Below are positions 44,331 to 54,050 of a stretch of DNA of 64,000 nucleotides, one piece after another; the stretch's first letter is position 1, and each line of letters begins with the position of its first letter. The notes under the pieces are model-generated. The model searched no databases. It was not told the DNA's origin and saw nothing but the letters and a program-made list of their open reading frames with translations. Origin of the DNA: Burkholderiales bacterium RIFCSPHIGHO2_12_FULL_63_20 (lineage in GTDB: Bacteria > Pseudomonadota > Gammaproteobacteria > Burkholderiales > Burkholderiaceae_C); contig MESA01000038.1 of assembly GCA_001770775.1 (NCBI GenBank), forward strand, positions 34,960 through 98,959, in the 5' to 3' direction. The position numbers and the translations under genes are program-made.

Positions 44331-45536
44331 ATGACCCGTCAAGCTTTCATCTGCGACGCCCTGCGTACGCCCTTCGGCCGCTACGGCGGCAGCCTGTCTT
44401 CGGTGCGTGCCGATGACCTGGGCGCCGTGCCCCTGCGTGCCCTGGCCGAGCGCAACCCCAACCTGGACTGGGAACAGGTCACCGACGTGCTGTTCGGTTG
44501 CGCCAACCAGGCCGGCGAAGACAACCGCAACGTGGCCCGCATGTCCCTGCTGCTGGCCGGTCTGCCCCAGATCGTTCCGGGCGCCACCATCAACCGCCTG
44601 TGCGGTTCGGGCATGGATGCCATCGGCACCGCGGCCCGCGCCATCAAGTCGGGTGAAGCCGGCATCATGCTGGCGGGCGGCGTCGAAAGCATGAGCCGCG
44701 CCCCCTTCGTCATGCCCAAGGCCACCAGCGCCTTTGCCCGTGACAACGCCGTGTACGACACCACCATCGGCTGGCGCTTCGTCAACAAGCTGATGAAAAC
44801 CCAGTACGGCGTGGACTCGATGCCAGAGACGGCCGAGAACGTCGCCGACGACTTCAAGATCAGCCGTGAAGACCAGGACAAGATGGCCCTGGCTTCGCAG
44901 CTCAAGGCCGTGGCCGCGCAAAAGGCGGGTTTCTTCGACGCCGAGATCACCCCCGTGACCATCCCCCAGAAAAAGGGCGATGCCATCGTGGTGTCCAAAG
45001 ACGAACACCCCCGCGAGACCTCCCTGGACGTGCTGGCCAAGCTGCGCCCCATCGTGCGCCCTGACGGCACCATCACCGCCGGCAACGCCTCGGGCGTGAA
45101 CGACGGCGCCTGCGCCTTGATCCTGGCCGGTGAAGCCGAAGCCGCCCGAAACGGCCTGACCCCGCGTGCCCGTGTGGTCGGCATGGCCACGGCTGGTGTC
45201 GCCCCCCGCATCATGGGCATCGGCCCCGCGCCGGCCACGCTGAAGGTGCTGGCCCAGACCGGCCTGAGCCTGGCCGACATGGACGTGATCGAGCTGAACG
45301 AAGCCTTCGCGGCGCAAGGCCTGGCCGTGCTGCGCCAGCTGGGCCTGCGTGACGACGATCCGCGCGTGAATCCCAACGGTGGCGCCATCGCCCTGGGTCA
45401 CCCCCTGGGTGCCAGCGGCGCCCGCCTGGTCACCACCGCCGTGAACCAGCTGCACCGCACCGGTGGCCGCTACGCCCTGTGCACGATGTGCATCGGCGTT
45501 GGCCAGGGCATCGCGTTGATCGTCGAGCGCGTGTGA
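44331..45536 (+). CDS. pcaF: 3-oxoadipyl-CoA thiolase
   Basis: Splits 3-oxoadipyl-CoA into succinyl-CoA and acetyl-CoA, the last step of the pathway. 401 residues with the nucleophile Cys in RLCGSGMDAIG (near 90), NEAFAAQGLAVL, the His in GGAIALGHPLGASG and the second Cys in CIGVGQG. Starts with RQAFICDALRTPFGRYGG, typical of PcaF. Confidence 0.95.
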   Translation: MTRQAFICDALRTPFGRYGGSLSSVRADDLGAVPLRALAERNPNLDWEQVTDVLFGCANQAGEDNRNVARMSLLLAGLPQIVPGATINRLCGSGMDAIGTAARAIKSGEAGIMLAGGVESMSRAPFVMPKATSAFARDNAVYDTTIGWRFVNKLMKTQYGVDSMPETAENVADDFKISREDQDKMALASQLKAVAAQKAGFFDAEITPVTIPQKKGDAIVVSKDEHPRETSLDVLAKLRPIVRPDGTITAGNASGVNDGACALILAGEAEAARNGLTPRARVVGMATAGVAPRIMGIGPAPATLKVLAQTGLSLADMDVIELNEAFAAQGLAVLRQLGLRDDDPRVNPNGGAIALGHPLGASGARLVTTAVNQLHRTGGRYALCTMCIGVGQGIALIVERV

Positions 45537-45549
45537 GCACGGAGAACCG

Positions 45550-46359
45550 ATGAGCACAGCACAGCTGACGAACAGCGCCCCGCGCCTGTTCTACACCGTG
45601 ACGGAGCCGCGCAACGGCCAGGCCCCGCATCGCACCTTCCTGCTCAGCCACGCGCTGGGCTGTGATGTGACGATGTGGGATGAGCTGGTCTCGCACCTGT
45701 CGGCCGAACACCGCGTGGTCTGCTACGACCAGCGCGGCCATGGCCGCAGCGAGGCCCCGGCCGGCCCCTACACCATGGCCGACTTGGCCGACGACGCCGC
45801 GCGCCTGATCGACGAGCTGAACCTGGGCGCCATCACCTGGGTCGGCCTGTCGATGGGCGGCATGATCGGGCAGGAGCTGGCCTTGCGCCATCCAGCCAAG
45901 GTCCAGGCCCTGGTGCTGGCCAACACCACGTCCTTCTATCCGGACGAGGCTCGTGCCGGATGGGACCAGCGCATCGCCACCATCGCCCAGGGCGGACTCG
46001 CGTCCATCGTGGACGGGGCCATGCTGCGTTGGTTCCACGACGGTTTCCGTGCCGCCCAACCCAAAACGGTGGCGTACTGGAAGCAGCGCGTGCTCGCCTG
46101 CAGCCAGGACGGCTACATCGCCTGCTGCCACGCGATCCGAGACATGGACACCACCGCCCGGCTGTCCACCATCGGTGTGCCGACCCTGGTGATCGCGGGC
46201 GAACTGGACCTGGGCACGCCCCCGGCGATGGCCCGCGCGATCGCGCACCACATCCCCGGTGCGCAACTGGCCATCCTGCCTCAGGCCTCACACCTGAGCG
46301 TGCTGGAGCAGCCGGCCGCGTTCATCCACACCGTGGACCAGTGGCTCACAGCGCACTGA
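45550..46359 (+). CDS. pcaD: 3-oxoadipate enol-lactonase
   Basis: Hydrolyses 3-oxoadipate enol-lactone, the product of CatC, to 3-oxoadipate. 269 residues, alpha/beta-hydrolase with GLSMGGMIGQELALRHP (nucleophile Ser) and the C-terminal ASHLSVLEQP His. It is 13 bases after pcaF with GGAGAA before the ATG. In this cluster it serves the catechol branch. Confidence 0.92.
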   Translation: MSTAQLTNSAPRLFYTVTEPRNGQAPHRTFLLSHALGCDVTMWDELVSHLSAEHRVVCYDQRGHGRSEAPAGPYTMADLADDAARLIDELNLGAITWVGLSMGGMIGQELALRHPAKVQALVLANTTSFYPDEARAGWDQRIATIAQGGLASIVDGAMLRWFHDGFRAAQPKTVAYWKQRVLACSQDGYIACCHAIRDMDTTARLSTIGVPTLVIAGELDLGTPPAMARAIAHHIPGAQLAILPQASHLSVLEQPAAFIHTVDQWLTAH

Positions 46360-46413
46360 ACCACCCCGGAGACGGGGCCAGGACGGCTCCCCCAGACTGA
46401 CGACACCCATCCC

Positions 46414-47589
46414 ATGCTGCAACGCGACTGGTCCCTCTCCTCCATCACCGCCGGCTTCCTGGCCGTGGCCATTTCCTACGCCGGCCCGCTGATCATCTTT
46501 TTCCAGGCGGCGCAAGCAGCCCAGGTCGGGCCGGACATGATGGCCTCCTGGGTGTGGGCCATCTCCATCGGGGCGGCCGTCTCCGGCATTGCGCTGAGCT
46601 GGTGGCTCAAGGTGCCCGTGATCACGGCGTGGTCGGCACCCGGCTCGGCGTTGTTGATCACGCTGTTTCCAGGCCTGTCCTTGAACGAGGCCGTGGGGGC
46701 CTACATCACAGCCGCCGTCATCATCCTGGTGATCGGGCTTTCTGGCTCGTTCGACCGCCTGATGCGCCACATCCCCAAAGGCGTGGCCTACGGCATGATG
46801 GCTGGCATCCTGTTTCAGTTCGGCGCCCGCGGTTTCAAGGCGGTCGAATCGATGCCGGCGCTGACCTTGTGCATGATCGCCGGCTTCCTCGTGTTCAAAC
46901 GCTACTGGCCGCGCTATCACATGGTGCTGGTGCTGGCCCTGGGCGTGGCGCTGACCGCGGCGCTGGGCAACATCCCCTGGCAGAGCATGCCGTTCGAGGT
47001 CACCGCACCCGTCCTCATCACGCCAAGCTGGTCCTGGGCCTCCACACTGAGCCTGGCCATCCCGCTGGTGATGGTCAGCCTGACTGGGCAGTTTCTGCCG
47101 GGCATGGCCATCCTGCACAGCGCCGGCTACCCCACCCCGGCCCGCCCGATCATCGTCGCCACCAGCCTGACCTCGCTGGGCACCTCGGTGTTCGGCGGCA
47201 TCACCACCGTGCTGGCCGCGATCACGGCCGCGCTGTGCACGGGCAAGGATGCCCACGAAGACCCCAGCAAACGCTATGTGGCAGGCATCGCCAACGGGGT
47301 GTTCTATCTGATCGGGGGCACTTTTGGCGGCACCATCATCTGGTTGTTCACCTCGCTGCCCAAGGAGTTTGTGGCCGTGCTCGCCGGCCTGGCCTTGATC
47401 GGGGCCATCACGGCCAATGTGATGGGCGCGGTGAACGATGCGGAACACCGCGAAGCCGCCATCATCACCTTCCTGGTGACCGCCTCGGGCATGAGCTTCA
47501 TGGGCCTGGGCGCCGCCTTCTGGGGCGTGGTGATTGGCGGGCTGGCCTATTTGATGCTGAGCCCGCGGCGACCGGCAGCCCAGGCTTGA
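46414..47589 (+). CDS. benE: Benzoate/proton symporter BenE
   Basis: 391 residues with about 12 membrane helices and the BenE hallmarks: an N-terminal LSSITAGFLAVAISYAGPL, TAWSAPGSALL near residue 73, and GITTVLAAITAALCTGKDAH near 270. It imports benzoate across the inner membrane. It is probably transcribed with pcaIJFD; the cluster also has benK. Confidence 0.93.
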   Translation: MLQRDWSLSSITAGFLAVAISYAGPLIIFFQAAQAAQVGPDMMASWVWAISIGAAVSGIALSWWLKVPVITAWSAPGSALLITLFPGLSLNEAVGAYITAAVIILVIGLSGSFDRLMRHIPKGVAYGMMAGILFQFGARGFKAVESMPALTLCMIAGFLVFKRYWPRYHMVLVLALGVALTAALGNIPWQSMPFEVTAPVLITPSWSWASTLSLAIPLVMVSLTGQFLPGMAILHSAGYPTPARPIIVATSLTSLGTSVFGGITTVLAAITAALCTGKDAHEDPSKRYVAGIANGVFYLIGGTFGGTIIWLFTSLPKEFVAVLAGLALIGAITANVMGAVNDAEHREAAIITFLVTASGMSFMGLGAAFWGVVIGGLAYLMLSPRRPAAQA

Positions 47590-47605
47590 GATCTGCTGAG
47601 CGGGG

Positions 47606-48538
47606 TCAATTCAGGAAGCGGCGCGTCATGGCGGCGCGCTGACGCTCCTCGGCCCACTCCCGGTAAATCTCATCGATCAGCGAACGCAAGAGGACGATGT
47701 CGGTGGACTGGTCCTGCAAGCGGGTGCTCATGATGATCGGCGACACCGCCTTGGCTTCGGCCACCGGCCGGTACACCACTTCATCGGGGCGCATCCGGTT
47801 GGCACTGGCCGGCACCAGGCACAAGCCCATGCCCGAGGCCACCAGCCCCAGGGCGGTCTGCAACTCTTGCACTTCGTGCACCGCGCGCGGCTCCAGACCC
47901 ATGTCCCGAAACAGCGTCAAGACCTGGTCGGCATAACTGGGGCGCGGATTCCTAGGGTAAACCAGATGGTCATGTTTGGCGATTTCGGTCAAACTTAATG
48001 CCCCCCGTTCCAGGGCCAGTTCATGCTCCATGGGTATGGCCGCAACCAGGGGTTCCTCGCGCAAAACTTCGCGCTTGACGGACGGGTCATCCAGCCGCAC
48101 TCGCCCAAACCCGACATCGATCCGGCCGTTCTTCAGCGCCTCGATCTGCTCCACGCTTGACATCTCCACCAGCGCCAGTTCGGTCTGCGGTTGTGCCGCC
48201 CGAAACAGGCGCACCAGGCGTGGCAGCGCCCCGTAAATCGTCGACGGGACAAAGCCGATCACCAGGCGCCGCTGCATCTGTGCAATGCGCTTGGTAGTGC
48301 GGATCGCCTGTGCAGCCTGCTCCAGCAAGCGGGTGGCATGGCCGTAGAAAAACCGCCCTCCTTCCGTGAGCTTCAAAGGGCGTGAGCCCCGCTCGAACAA
48401 GGGCAGCCCCAACTCCTCCTCCAGATCCTGAATCTGCCGGCTCAACGGTGGCTGGGAGATGTGCAATTTCTCGGCGGCGCGGGTGAAGTTCTGCTCGTCG
48501 GCAACCGCCACGAAGTAGCGAAGGTGTCTCAGATCCAT
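47606..48538 (-). CDS. LysR-family regulator, CatR/BenM-like
   Basis: 310 residues. N-terminal helix-turn-helix (LRYFVAVADEQNFTRAAEKLHISQPPLSRQIQDLEEELG, residues 5-43) and an effector domain (LVIGFVPSTIYGALPRLV onward). This sequence type groups with BenM/CatM/CatR, which respond to cis,cis-muconate and, in BenM, benzoate. It is divergent from catB with an ATAC-N7-ATAT site between them. Which of the names applies cannot be decided from sequence alone. Confidence 0.88.
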   Translation of the reverse strand: MDLRHLRYFVAVADEQNFTRAAEKLHISQPPLSRQIQDLEEELGLPLFERGSRPLKLTEGGRFFYGHATRLLEQAAQAIRTTKRIAQMQRRLVIGFVPSTIYGALPRLVRLFRAAQPQTELALVEMSSVEQIEALKNGRIDVGFGRVRLDDPSVKREVLREEPLVAAIPMEHELALERGALSLTEIAKHDHLVYPRNPRPSYADQVLTLFRDMGLEPRAVHEVQELQTALGLVASGMGLCLVPASANRMRPDEVVYRPVAEAKAVSPIIMSTRLQDQSTDIVLLRSLIDEIYREWAEERQRAAMTRRFLN

Positions 48539-48541
48539 GTC

Positions 48542-48556
48542 ATACCTTTTAGATAT
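48542..48556. promoter_or_regulatory. LysR-type recognition site in the catB promoter region
   Basis: ATAC-N7-ATAT, one base from the ATAC-N7-GTAT site bound by CatR/BenM. It lies 20 bases upstream of a candidate -35 box and just outside the regulator's own start. Confidence 0.55.
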
Positions 48557-48576
48557 GGAGTGAGTCTAAAACCGTC

Positions 48577-48606
48577 TTGGACATGAAGCAAGGGCGTTCT
48601 TACCAT
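48577..48606 (+). promoter_or_regulatory. Candidate catB promoter
   Basis: TTGGAC (48577-48582), 18 bases, TACCAT (48601-48606), downstream of the LysR site. If used, transcription starts near 48613 and the first usable start is the ATG at 48640. Confidence 0.4.
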
Positions 48607-48639
48607 CCGCTTACTTCATCAATAAGACACACCTTTGAC

Positions 48640-49767
48640 ATGAGCTCCCAAGTCAAGATCCTGGCGGTTGAAACCCTTCTGGTGGACGTGCCCACCATCC
48701 GCCCCCATCGCCTGTCGGTGGCCACCATGAACCACCAGACCCTGGTGCTGGTGCGCGTCGAGACGAGCGATGGCCTGATCGGCTGGGGCGAAGGCACCAC
48801 CATCGGCGGACTGGCCTATGGCGAGGAAAGCCCGGAGAGCATCAAGGTCAACATCGACACCTACATCGCCCCGATGCTGGTGGGTCAGGACCCCAGCTTC
48901 CCGGCCATGCTGATGGCTTCGGTCAACGGTCACATCCAGGGCAACCGTTTTGCCAAGTGCGCCATCGAGACGGCCCTGTACGACAACCAGGCCAAGCGTC
49001 TGGGCCTGCCGCTGAGCGAGCTGTTCGGTGGCCGTGTGCGCGACAGCCTGCCCGTCGCCTGGACGCTGGCCAGCGGTGACACCGCCAAGGACATCGCCGA
49101 GGCCGAACGCGTGCTGGAGCTGCGTCGCCACAACATCTTCAAGCTGAAAATCGGCCTGCGCTCTGTGAAGGGCGACGTGGCCCACGTCGCGGCCATCAAG
49201 CGCGCCCTGGGTGACATGGCCAGCGTGCGCGTGGACGCCAACCAGGCCTGGTCGGTGACCGAAGCCCTGGAAGGCATGGCCATGCTGGCCGATGCTGGCG
49301 TCGACATGGTCGAGCAGCCCATCACCGCCGATGACAAAGCCGGCCTGCAGCGCCTGACCCAGGCCAACATCATCCCCATCATGGCCGACGAGGCCCTGCA
49401 TGGCCCTCGCGATGCCTTCGTGGTCGCCAGCGCCCAGGCCGCCGACATCTTCGCCATCAAGATCAACCAGTCGGGGGGCCTGCGTGGTGCCGCCGAGGTG
49501 GCCGCCATCGGCAAGGCCGCCAACATCGCCCTGTACGGCGGCACGATGCTCGAAGGCGCCGTGGGCACGATGGCCTCGGCCCAATTGTTCAGCACCTTCC
49601 ACGACCTCGCCTGGGGCACCGAGCTGTTCGGCCCCCTGCTGCTGACCGAAGAAATCCTGCGCGAGCCGCTGCAATACCGCGACTTTGCCCTGGAGATTCC
49701 CCGCCGCCCCGGCTTGGGGATCGACCTCGATGAAGAAAAGCTCGCCCGCCTGCGGCGCGATCGCTGA
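48640..49767 (+). CDS. catB: Muconate cycloisomerase
   Basis: Cyclises cis,cis-muconate to muconolactone. 375 residues of the enolase superfamily (MLE group): the Lys pair in FKLKIG, metal ligands in VDANQAW (Asp), VEQPI (Glu) and MADEAL (Asp), and a late Lys in FAIKINQSGG. The frame is open from 48577, but that codon overlaps the candidate promoter, so I start at 48640 (MSSQVK). It leads catB-catC-catA-benABC. Confidence 0.94.
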   Translation: MSSQVKILAVETLLVDVPTIRPHRLSVATMNHQTLVLVRVETSDGLIGWGEGTTIGGLAYGEESPESIKVNIDTYIAPMLVGQDPSFPAMLMASVNGHIQGNRFAKCAIETALYDNQAKRLGLPLSELFGGRVRDSLPVAWTLASGDTAKDIAEAERVLELRRHNIFKLKIGLRSVKGDVAHVAAIKRALGDMASVRVDANQAWSVTEALEGMAMLADAGVDMVEQPITADDKAGLQRLTQANIIPIMADEALHGPRDAFVVASAQAADIFAIKINQSGGLRGAAEVAAIGKAANIALYGGTMLEGAVGTMASAQLFSTFHDLAWGTELFGPLLLTEEILREPLQYRDFALEIPRRPGLGIDLDEEKLARLRRDR

Positions 49768-49805
49768 CCTTCCGTATCCAAGCTCCCCTGACCCGAAAGG
49801 CAACC

Positions 49806-50096
49806 ATGCTCTTCAAAGTCGAAATGGTGGTGCGTTTGCCGGTTGACATGCCCGTCGCCCAAGCCGATGCACTCAAGAAAACCGAGCGCGAACTGGCGCA
49901 AACGCTGCAACGCAGCGGCAAGTGGCGCCACCTGTGGCGCATCGCCGGCCAGTACGCCAACGTCAGCATCTTTGACGTGGACAGCGTCGATGAACTGCAC
50001 CAGCTCCTGACCAGCCTGCCCCTGTTCCCCTACATGGACATCGACGTCACGGCCCTGTGTCGTCACCCCTCTTCGATCCACGAAGACGACCGCTGA
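49806..50096 (+). CDS. catC: Muconolactone delta-isomerase
   Basis: Moves the double bond of muconolactone to give 3-oxoadipate enol-lactone. 96 residues, the usual length, with MLFKVEMVVRLPVDMP, the active-site region KTERELAQTLQRSGKWRHLWRI and FPYMDIDVTAL. GAAAGG lies before the ATG. Confidence 0.95.
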   Translation: MLFKVEMVVRLPVDMPVAQADALKKTERELAQTLQRSGKWRHLWRIAGQYANVSIFDVDSVDELHQLLTSLPLFPYMDIDVTALCRHPSSIHEDDR

Positions 50097-50146
50097 TCCC
50101 CCTCTCATCCACACCGATTTCCAGCAACACACCGAGGAGACACACC

Positions 50147-51061
50147 ATGGACAAGAAAAGCATTGAAGCCCTGATGACCCGCTTTGAAGAGACCGGTGTC
50201 ACCGGTCCGGGCAACCCCCGCGTGAAGGCCATCGTGCGCCGCCTGGTCACCGACCTGATGCTGGCCATTGAAGACCTGGACATCTCGTCTGAGGAGTTCT
50301 GGATCGGCCTGAACTACCTGGGCGATGCCGGCAAGCGCGGCGAGCTGGGTCTGATCGTTCCCGGCATCGGCCTGGAGCACTTCCTGGACCTGCGCATGGA
50401 CGAGGCCGAAGCCAAGGCCGGCCTGACTGGCGGCACCCCCCGCACCATTGAAGGTCCGCTGTACGTGGCCGGCGCCCCTGAAGTCAAGGGCGAAGCCCGT
50501 CTGGACGACGGCACCCAGCCTGGCGAACTCGTGGTCATGGGCGGCGTGGTGCGCGATGCCAAGGGCAACCCGATCCCCCACGCCAAGGTCGAAGTCTGGC
50601 ACGCCAACCACCTGGGCAACTACTCCTACTTCGACCAGTCGCAAAGCGCGTTCAACCTGCGTCGCACCATCCTCACCGACGAAAACGGCCGCTACAAGTT
50701 CCGCAGCATCATGCCCGTCGGCTACAGCGTGCCCCCCGGCGGCTCGACCGACATCCTGCTGCAGCAACTGGGTCGCCATGGCCACCGCCCGGCTCACATC
50801 CACTTCTTTGTGACCGCCGAAGGCCAACGCAAGCTGACCACGCAGATCAACATCGAAAGCGATCCGCACCTGTGGGACGACTTCGCCTTCGGTACCCGTG
50901 AAGGCCTGGTGCCCCCGGTCAAGACCAACAGCGACGCCGCCGCCATGACCGCCCTGGGCACCGACAAGCCCTTCTACGAGATCGAGTTCAACTTCGACAT
51001 GCAGCCCGCCAAGGCAGAAGCCCCGGTCACGGACTTCGACCGCCCCCGCGCCGCTGCCTGA
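50147..51061 (+). CDS. catA: Catechol 1,2-dioxygenase
   Basis: Intradiol cleavage of catechol to cis,cis-muconate. 304 residues with an N-terminal helical dimerisation domain and the Fe(III) ligands: Tyr in YSYFD, Tyr in MPVGYSVP, and two His in [15 protein letters not shown] precedes the core. GAGGAGA lies upstream of the ATG at 50147. Confidence 0.96.
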   Translation: MDKKSIEALMTRFEETGVTGPGNPRVKAIVRRLVTDLMLAIEDLDISSEEFWIGLNYLGDAGKRGELGLIVPGIGLEHFLDLRMDEAEAKAGLTGGTPRTIEGPLYVAGAPEVKGEARLDDGTQPGELVVMGGVVRDAKGNPIPHAKVEVWHANHLGNYSYFDQSQSAFNLRRTILTDENGRYKFRSIMPVGYSVPPGGSTDILLQQLGRHGHRPAHIHFFVTAEGQRKLTTQINIESDPHLWDDFAFGTREGLVPPVKTNSDAAAMTALGTDKPFYEIEFNFDMQPAKAEAPVTDFDRPRAAA

Positions 51062-51102
51062 TTGAACCGATCGTTCGTCCACCTGACACGCTGAGACAAA
51101 CC

Positions 51103-52464
51103 ATGAGCCACACCGCATCTCTTGAAGGCGTCAAGGAACGCCTGGCAGACATGCTCGTCGAAGACCACGACCAGCAGATCTACCAACTCAACCGCGCCGC
51201 CTTCACTGATGCGGAGCTCTTCGACCTCGAGATGAAACACATCTTCGAGGGCAACTGGATCTATCTGGCCCACGAAAGCCAGATCCCCAATGTCAACGAC
51301 TACCTGACGACGTACATCGGTCGTCAGCCCATCGTGATCACGCGCAACAAGGCGGGCGAACTCAACGCGGTCATCAACGCGTGTTCGCACCGTGGTGCCA
51401 CGCTGGCACGCCTGAAAAAGGGCAACAAGGCCAACTTCACCTGCACCTTCCACGGCTGGACGTTCAACAACAGCGGCAAGCTGCTGAAGGTCAAGGATGG
51501 CAACGACGCCGGCTACCCCGAGTCGTTCAACAAGGAAGGCAGCCACGACCTCAAAAAGGTCGCGCGCTTTGAAAGCTACCGTGGCTTCCTGTTCGGCAGC
51601 CTGAACCCTGACGTGCAGCCCCTGACCGAGTTCCTGGGCGAGTCCACCAAGATCATCGACATGATCGTGGACCAGTCTGCCGACGGCCTGGAAGTGCTGC
51701 GTGGTTCGTCCACCTACACCTTCGACGGCAACTGGAAGCTGCAAACCGAGAACGGCGCCGACGGCTATCACGTCAGCTCCGTGCACTGGAACTACGCGGC
51801 CACCACCAACCACCGCAAGCAGTCCGAAGCGGGCGACACCATCAAGGCGATGGACGCTGGCAGCTGGGCCAAGCAAGGTGGCGGCTTCTACTCGTTCGAG
51901 AACGGCCACATGCTGCTGTGGACGAAGTGGGCCAACCCCGAAGACCGCCCGGCCTTCAAGATCCGCGACGAGCTGGTTGAGAAGTTTGGCCAGGCCCGCG
52001 CCGACTGGATGATCAACCACTCGCGCAACCTGTGCCTGTACCCCAATGTGTACCTGATGGACCAGTTCGGCTCGCAGATCCGCGTGCTGCGTCCCATCTC
52101 GGTGGACAAGACCGAAGTCACCATCTACTGCATCGCCCCCAAGGGTGAGTCCGACGAGGCCCGCGCCCGCCGCATCCGCCAGTACGAAGACTTCTTCAAC
52201 GCCACCGGCATGGCCACCCCGGACGACCTGGAAGAGTTCCGAGCCTGTCAGCAAGGCTACAACGGCATCGCGCTGAAGTGGAACGACATGTGCCGTGGCT
52301 CGACGCACTGGGTGCAAGGCGCCGACGCCGCCGCCCAGGAAATCGACCTGCACCCCAAGCTGAGCGGCATCAAGACCGAAGACGAAGGTCTGTACACCGA
52401 ACAGCACCGCTACTGGCTTGAAACCATGCAGCGCGCCCTCGAAGTTGAGTCCAAGAAAGCGTGA
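51103..52464 (+). CDS. benA: Benzoate 1,2-dioxygenase large (alpha) subunit
   Basis: Catalytic subunit of the Rieske dioxygenase that makes the benzoate cis-diol. 453 residues with the Rieske ligands Cys94, His96, Cys114 and His117, and the mononuclear iron His pair in [14 protein letters not shown]. Its length and the C-terminal [16 protein letters not shown] fit BenA/XylX. It follows catA by about 40 bases. Confidence 0.95.
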   Translation: MSHTASLEGVKERLADMLVEDHDQQIYQLNRAAFTDAELFDLEMKHIFEGNWIYLAHESQIPNVNDYLTTYIGRQPIVITRNKAGELNAVINACSHRGATLARLKKGNKANFTCTFHGWTFNNSGKLLKVKDGNDAGYPESFNKEGSHDLKKVARFESYRGFLFGSLNPDVQPLTEFLGESTKIIDMIVDQSADGLEVLRGSSTYTFDGNWKLQTENGADGYHVSSVHWNYAATTNHRKQSEAGDTIKAMDAGSWAKQGGGFYSFENGHMLLWTKWANPEDRPAFKIRDELVEKFGQARADWMINHSRNLCLYPNVYLMDQFGSQIRVLRPISVDKTEVTIYCIAPKGESDEARARRIRQYEDFFNATGMATPDDLEEFRACQQGYNGIALKWNDMCRGSTHWVQGADAAAQEIDLHPKLSGIKTEDEGLYTEQHRYWLETMQRALEVESKKA

Positions 52465-52472
52465 GGACCCCT

Positions 52473-52961
52473 ATGAGCATGACCATCGAACAAGTGCAGG
52501 CCTTCCTGTTCCGCGAAGCCCGCCTGCTGGACGACAAGCAGTGGGACGAGTGGCTGAGCTGCTACCACCCCGACGCCGAATTCTGGATGCCCTCGTGGGA
52601 TGACGACGGCCAGCTGGTCTCCGACCCGCAGCGCGAAATCTCGCTGATCTACTACCCCAACCGGGGTGGTCTGGAAGACCGCGTGTTCCGCATCAAGACG
52701 GAACGCTCGTCGGCCAGCACGCCGGAGCCCCGCACCGGCCACAACATCCACAACGTGGAGATCGTGTCGCAAGAGGGCTCCGAAGTGAAGGTGCGTTTCA
52801 ACTGGAACACCCTGAGCTACCGCTACCACCACACGGACAGCTACTTCGGCACCTCGCACTACACGATCGACGTGAGCAGTGGTCAGCCGCTGATCAAGCG
52901 CAAGTACATCGTTCTCAAGAACGACTACATCCACCACGTCATCGACGTCTACCACCTCTGA
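52473..52961 (+). CDS. benB: Benzoate 1,2-dioxygenase small (beta) subunit
   Basis: Structural beta subunit of the dioxygenase hexamer. 162 residues, cystatin-like fold, with FLFREARLLDDKQWDEWLSCYHPDAEFWMP near the N-terminus (12-41) and TSHYTIDV. GAGGA lies 5 bases before the ATG at 52473; a GTG at 52461 overlapping benA is less likely. Confidence 0.94.
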   Translation: MSMTIEQVQAFLFREARLLDDKQWDEWLSCYHPDAEFWMPSWDDDGQLVSDPQREISLIYYPNRGGLEDRVFRIKTERSSASTPEPRTGHNIHNVEIVSQEGSEVKVRFNWNTLSYRYHHTDSYFGTSHYTIDVSSGQPLIKRKYIVLKNDYIHHVIDVYHL

Positions 52962-52977
52962 TGCGGAGGATCAAGCC

Positions 52978-53985
52978 ATGAGCCACCACATTGCCCTTCA
53001 GTTTGAAGACGGGGTCACCCGCTTCATCGACGCCACCCCCACCGAAACCGTGGCCGACGCGGCCTTCCGTCAAGGCATCAATGTGCCCCTGGACTGCCGT
53101 GATGGCGCCTGCGGCACCTGCAAGTGCTTTGCCGAGTCGGGCACCTACACGATGGGTGACTACATCGAAGATGCGCTGAGCGAAGACGAAGCAAGCCAAG
53201 GCTACGTGCTGACCTGCCAGATGCGCGCCACCAGCGACTGCGTGGTCCGCATCCCCGCGTCATCAGCCGTGTGCCGCACCCAGCAGGCCAGCTTTGACGC
53301 GGCCATCAGCGATGTGCGCAAGCTGTCGGACAGCACCATCTCGCTGACCATCGAAGGCGAAGCGCTGAACAAGCTCGCCTTCCTGCCCGGCCAGTACGTG
53401 AACCTGAAGGTACCTGGCAGCGACCAGACCCGCGCCTACTCGTTCAGCTCGATGCCGCGCGATGGCAAGGTCTCCTTCCTGATCCGCAATGTGCCCGGCG
53501 GCCTGATGAGCAGCTTCCTGACCGGCCTGGCCAAGACGGGTGACGCCATGACGCTGGCCGGCCCTCTGGGCAGCTTCTACCTGCGCGACATCAAGCGTCC
53601 GCTGTTGATGCTGGCCGGTGGCACAGGCCTGGCCCCGTTCACCGCGATGCTGGAAAAGATCGCCGAGCAAGGCAGCGCCTTCCCGCTGCACCTGATCTAC
53701 GGCGTGACCCACGACAGCGATCTGGTCGACATGGACAAGCTCGAAGCGTTTGCCCAACGGATCCCCAACTTCACGTTCACCGCGTGCGTGGCCAATCCGG
53801 AAAGCCCGTATCCCCACAGGGGCTACGTGACGCAACACATCGAGCCCCAGCACCTCAACGAAGGCGAAGTGGACATCTACCTGTGCGGCCCGCCGCCGAT
53901 GGTCGAAGCCGTCAGCCAGTTCATCCGTGAGCGCGGCCTGCAACCGGCCAACTTCTACTACGAGAAGTTCGCCGCCAGCGCCTGA
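52978..53985 (+). CDS. benC: Benzoate dioxygenase reductase
   Basis: Moves electrons from NADH to BenAB. 335 residues: an N-terminal plant-type 2Fe-2S domain (CRDGACGTCKC plus a later LTCQ), an FAD domain (RAYSFSSMP) and an NAD domain (LAGGTGLAPFTAMLEK; CGPPPMV). A T-rich terminator lies 20 bases after its stop. Confidence 0.95.
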   Translation: MSHHIALQFEDGVTRFIDATPTETVADAAFRQGINVPLDCRDGACGTCKCFAESGTYTMGDYIEDALSEDEASQGYVLTCQMRATSDCVVRIPASSAVCRTQQASFDAAISDVRKLSDSTISLTIEGEALNKLAFLPGQYVNLKVPGSDQTRAYSFSSMPRDGKVSFLIRNVPGGLMSSFLTGLAKTGDAMTLAGPLGSFYLRDIKRPLLMLAGGTGLAPFTAMLEKIAEQGSAFPLHLIYGVTHDSDLVDMDKLEAFAQRIPNFTFTACVANPESPYPHRGYVTQHIEPQHLNEGEVDIYLCGPPPMVEAVSQFIRERGLQPANFYYEKFAASA

Positions 53986-54003
53986 GCCCCAGCGCGCCCC
54001 CTC

Positions 54004-54029
54004 GCCCGTGTCCCTGCGGGCTTTTTTTT
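54004..54029 (+). terminator. Intrinsic terminator or attenuator between benC and benD
   Basis: A 5-bp stem (GCCCG ... CGGGC) with an 8-base loop followed by eight T. It lies inside the ben gene run, ending about 22 bases before the benD ATG. The stem is short, so read-through is likely. Confidence 0.65.
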
Positions 54030-54050
54030 GCACATTTTGGGCCGTTTGAC

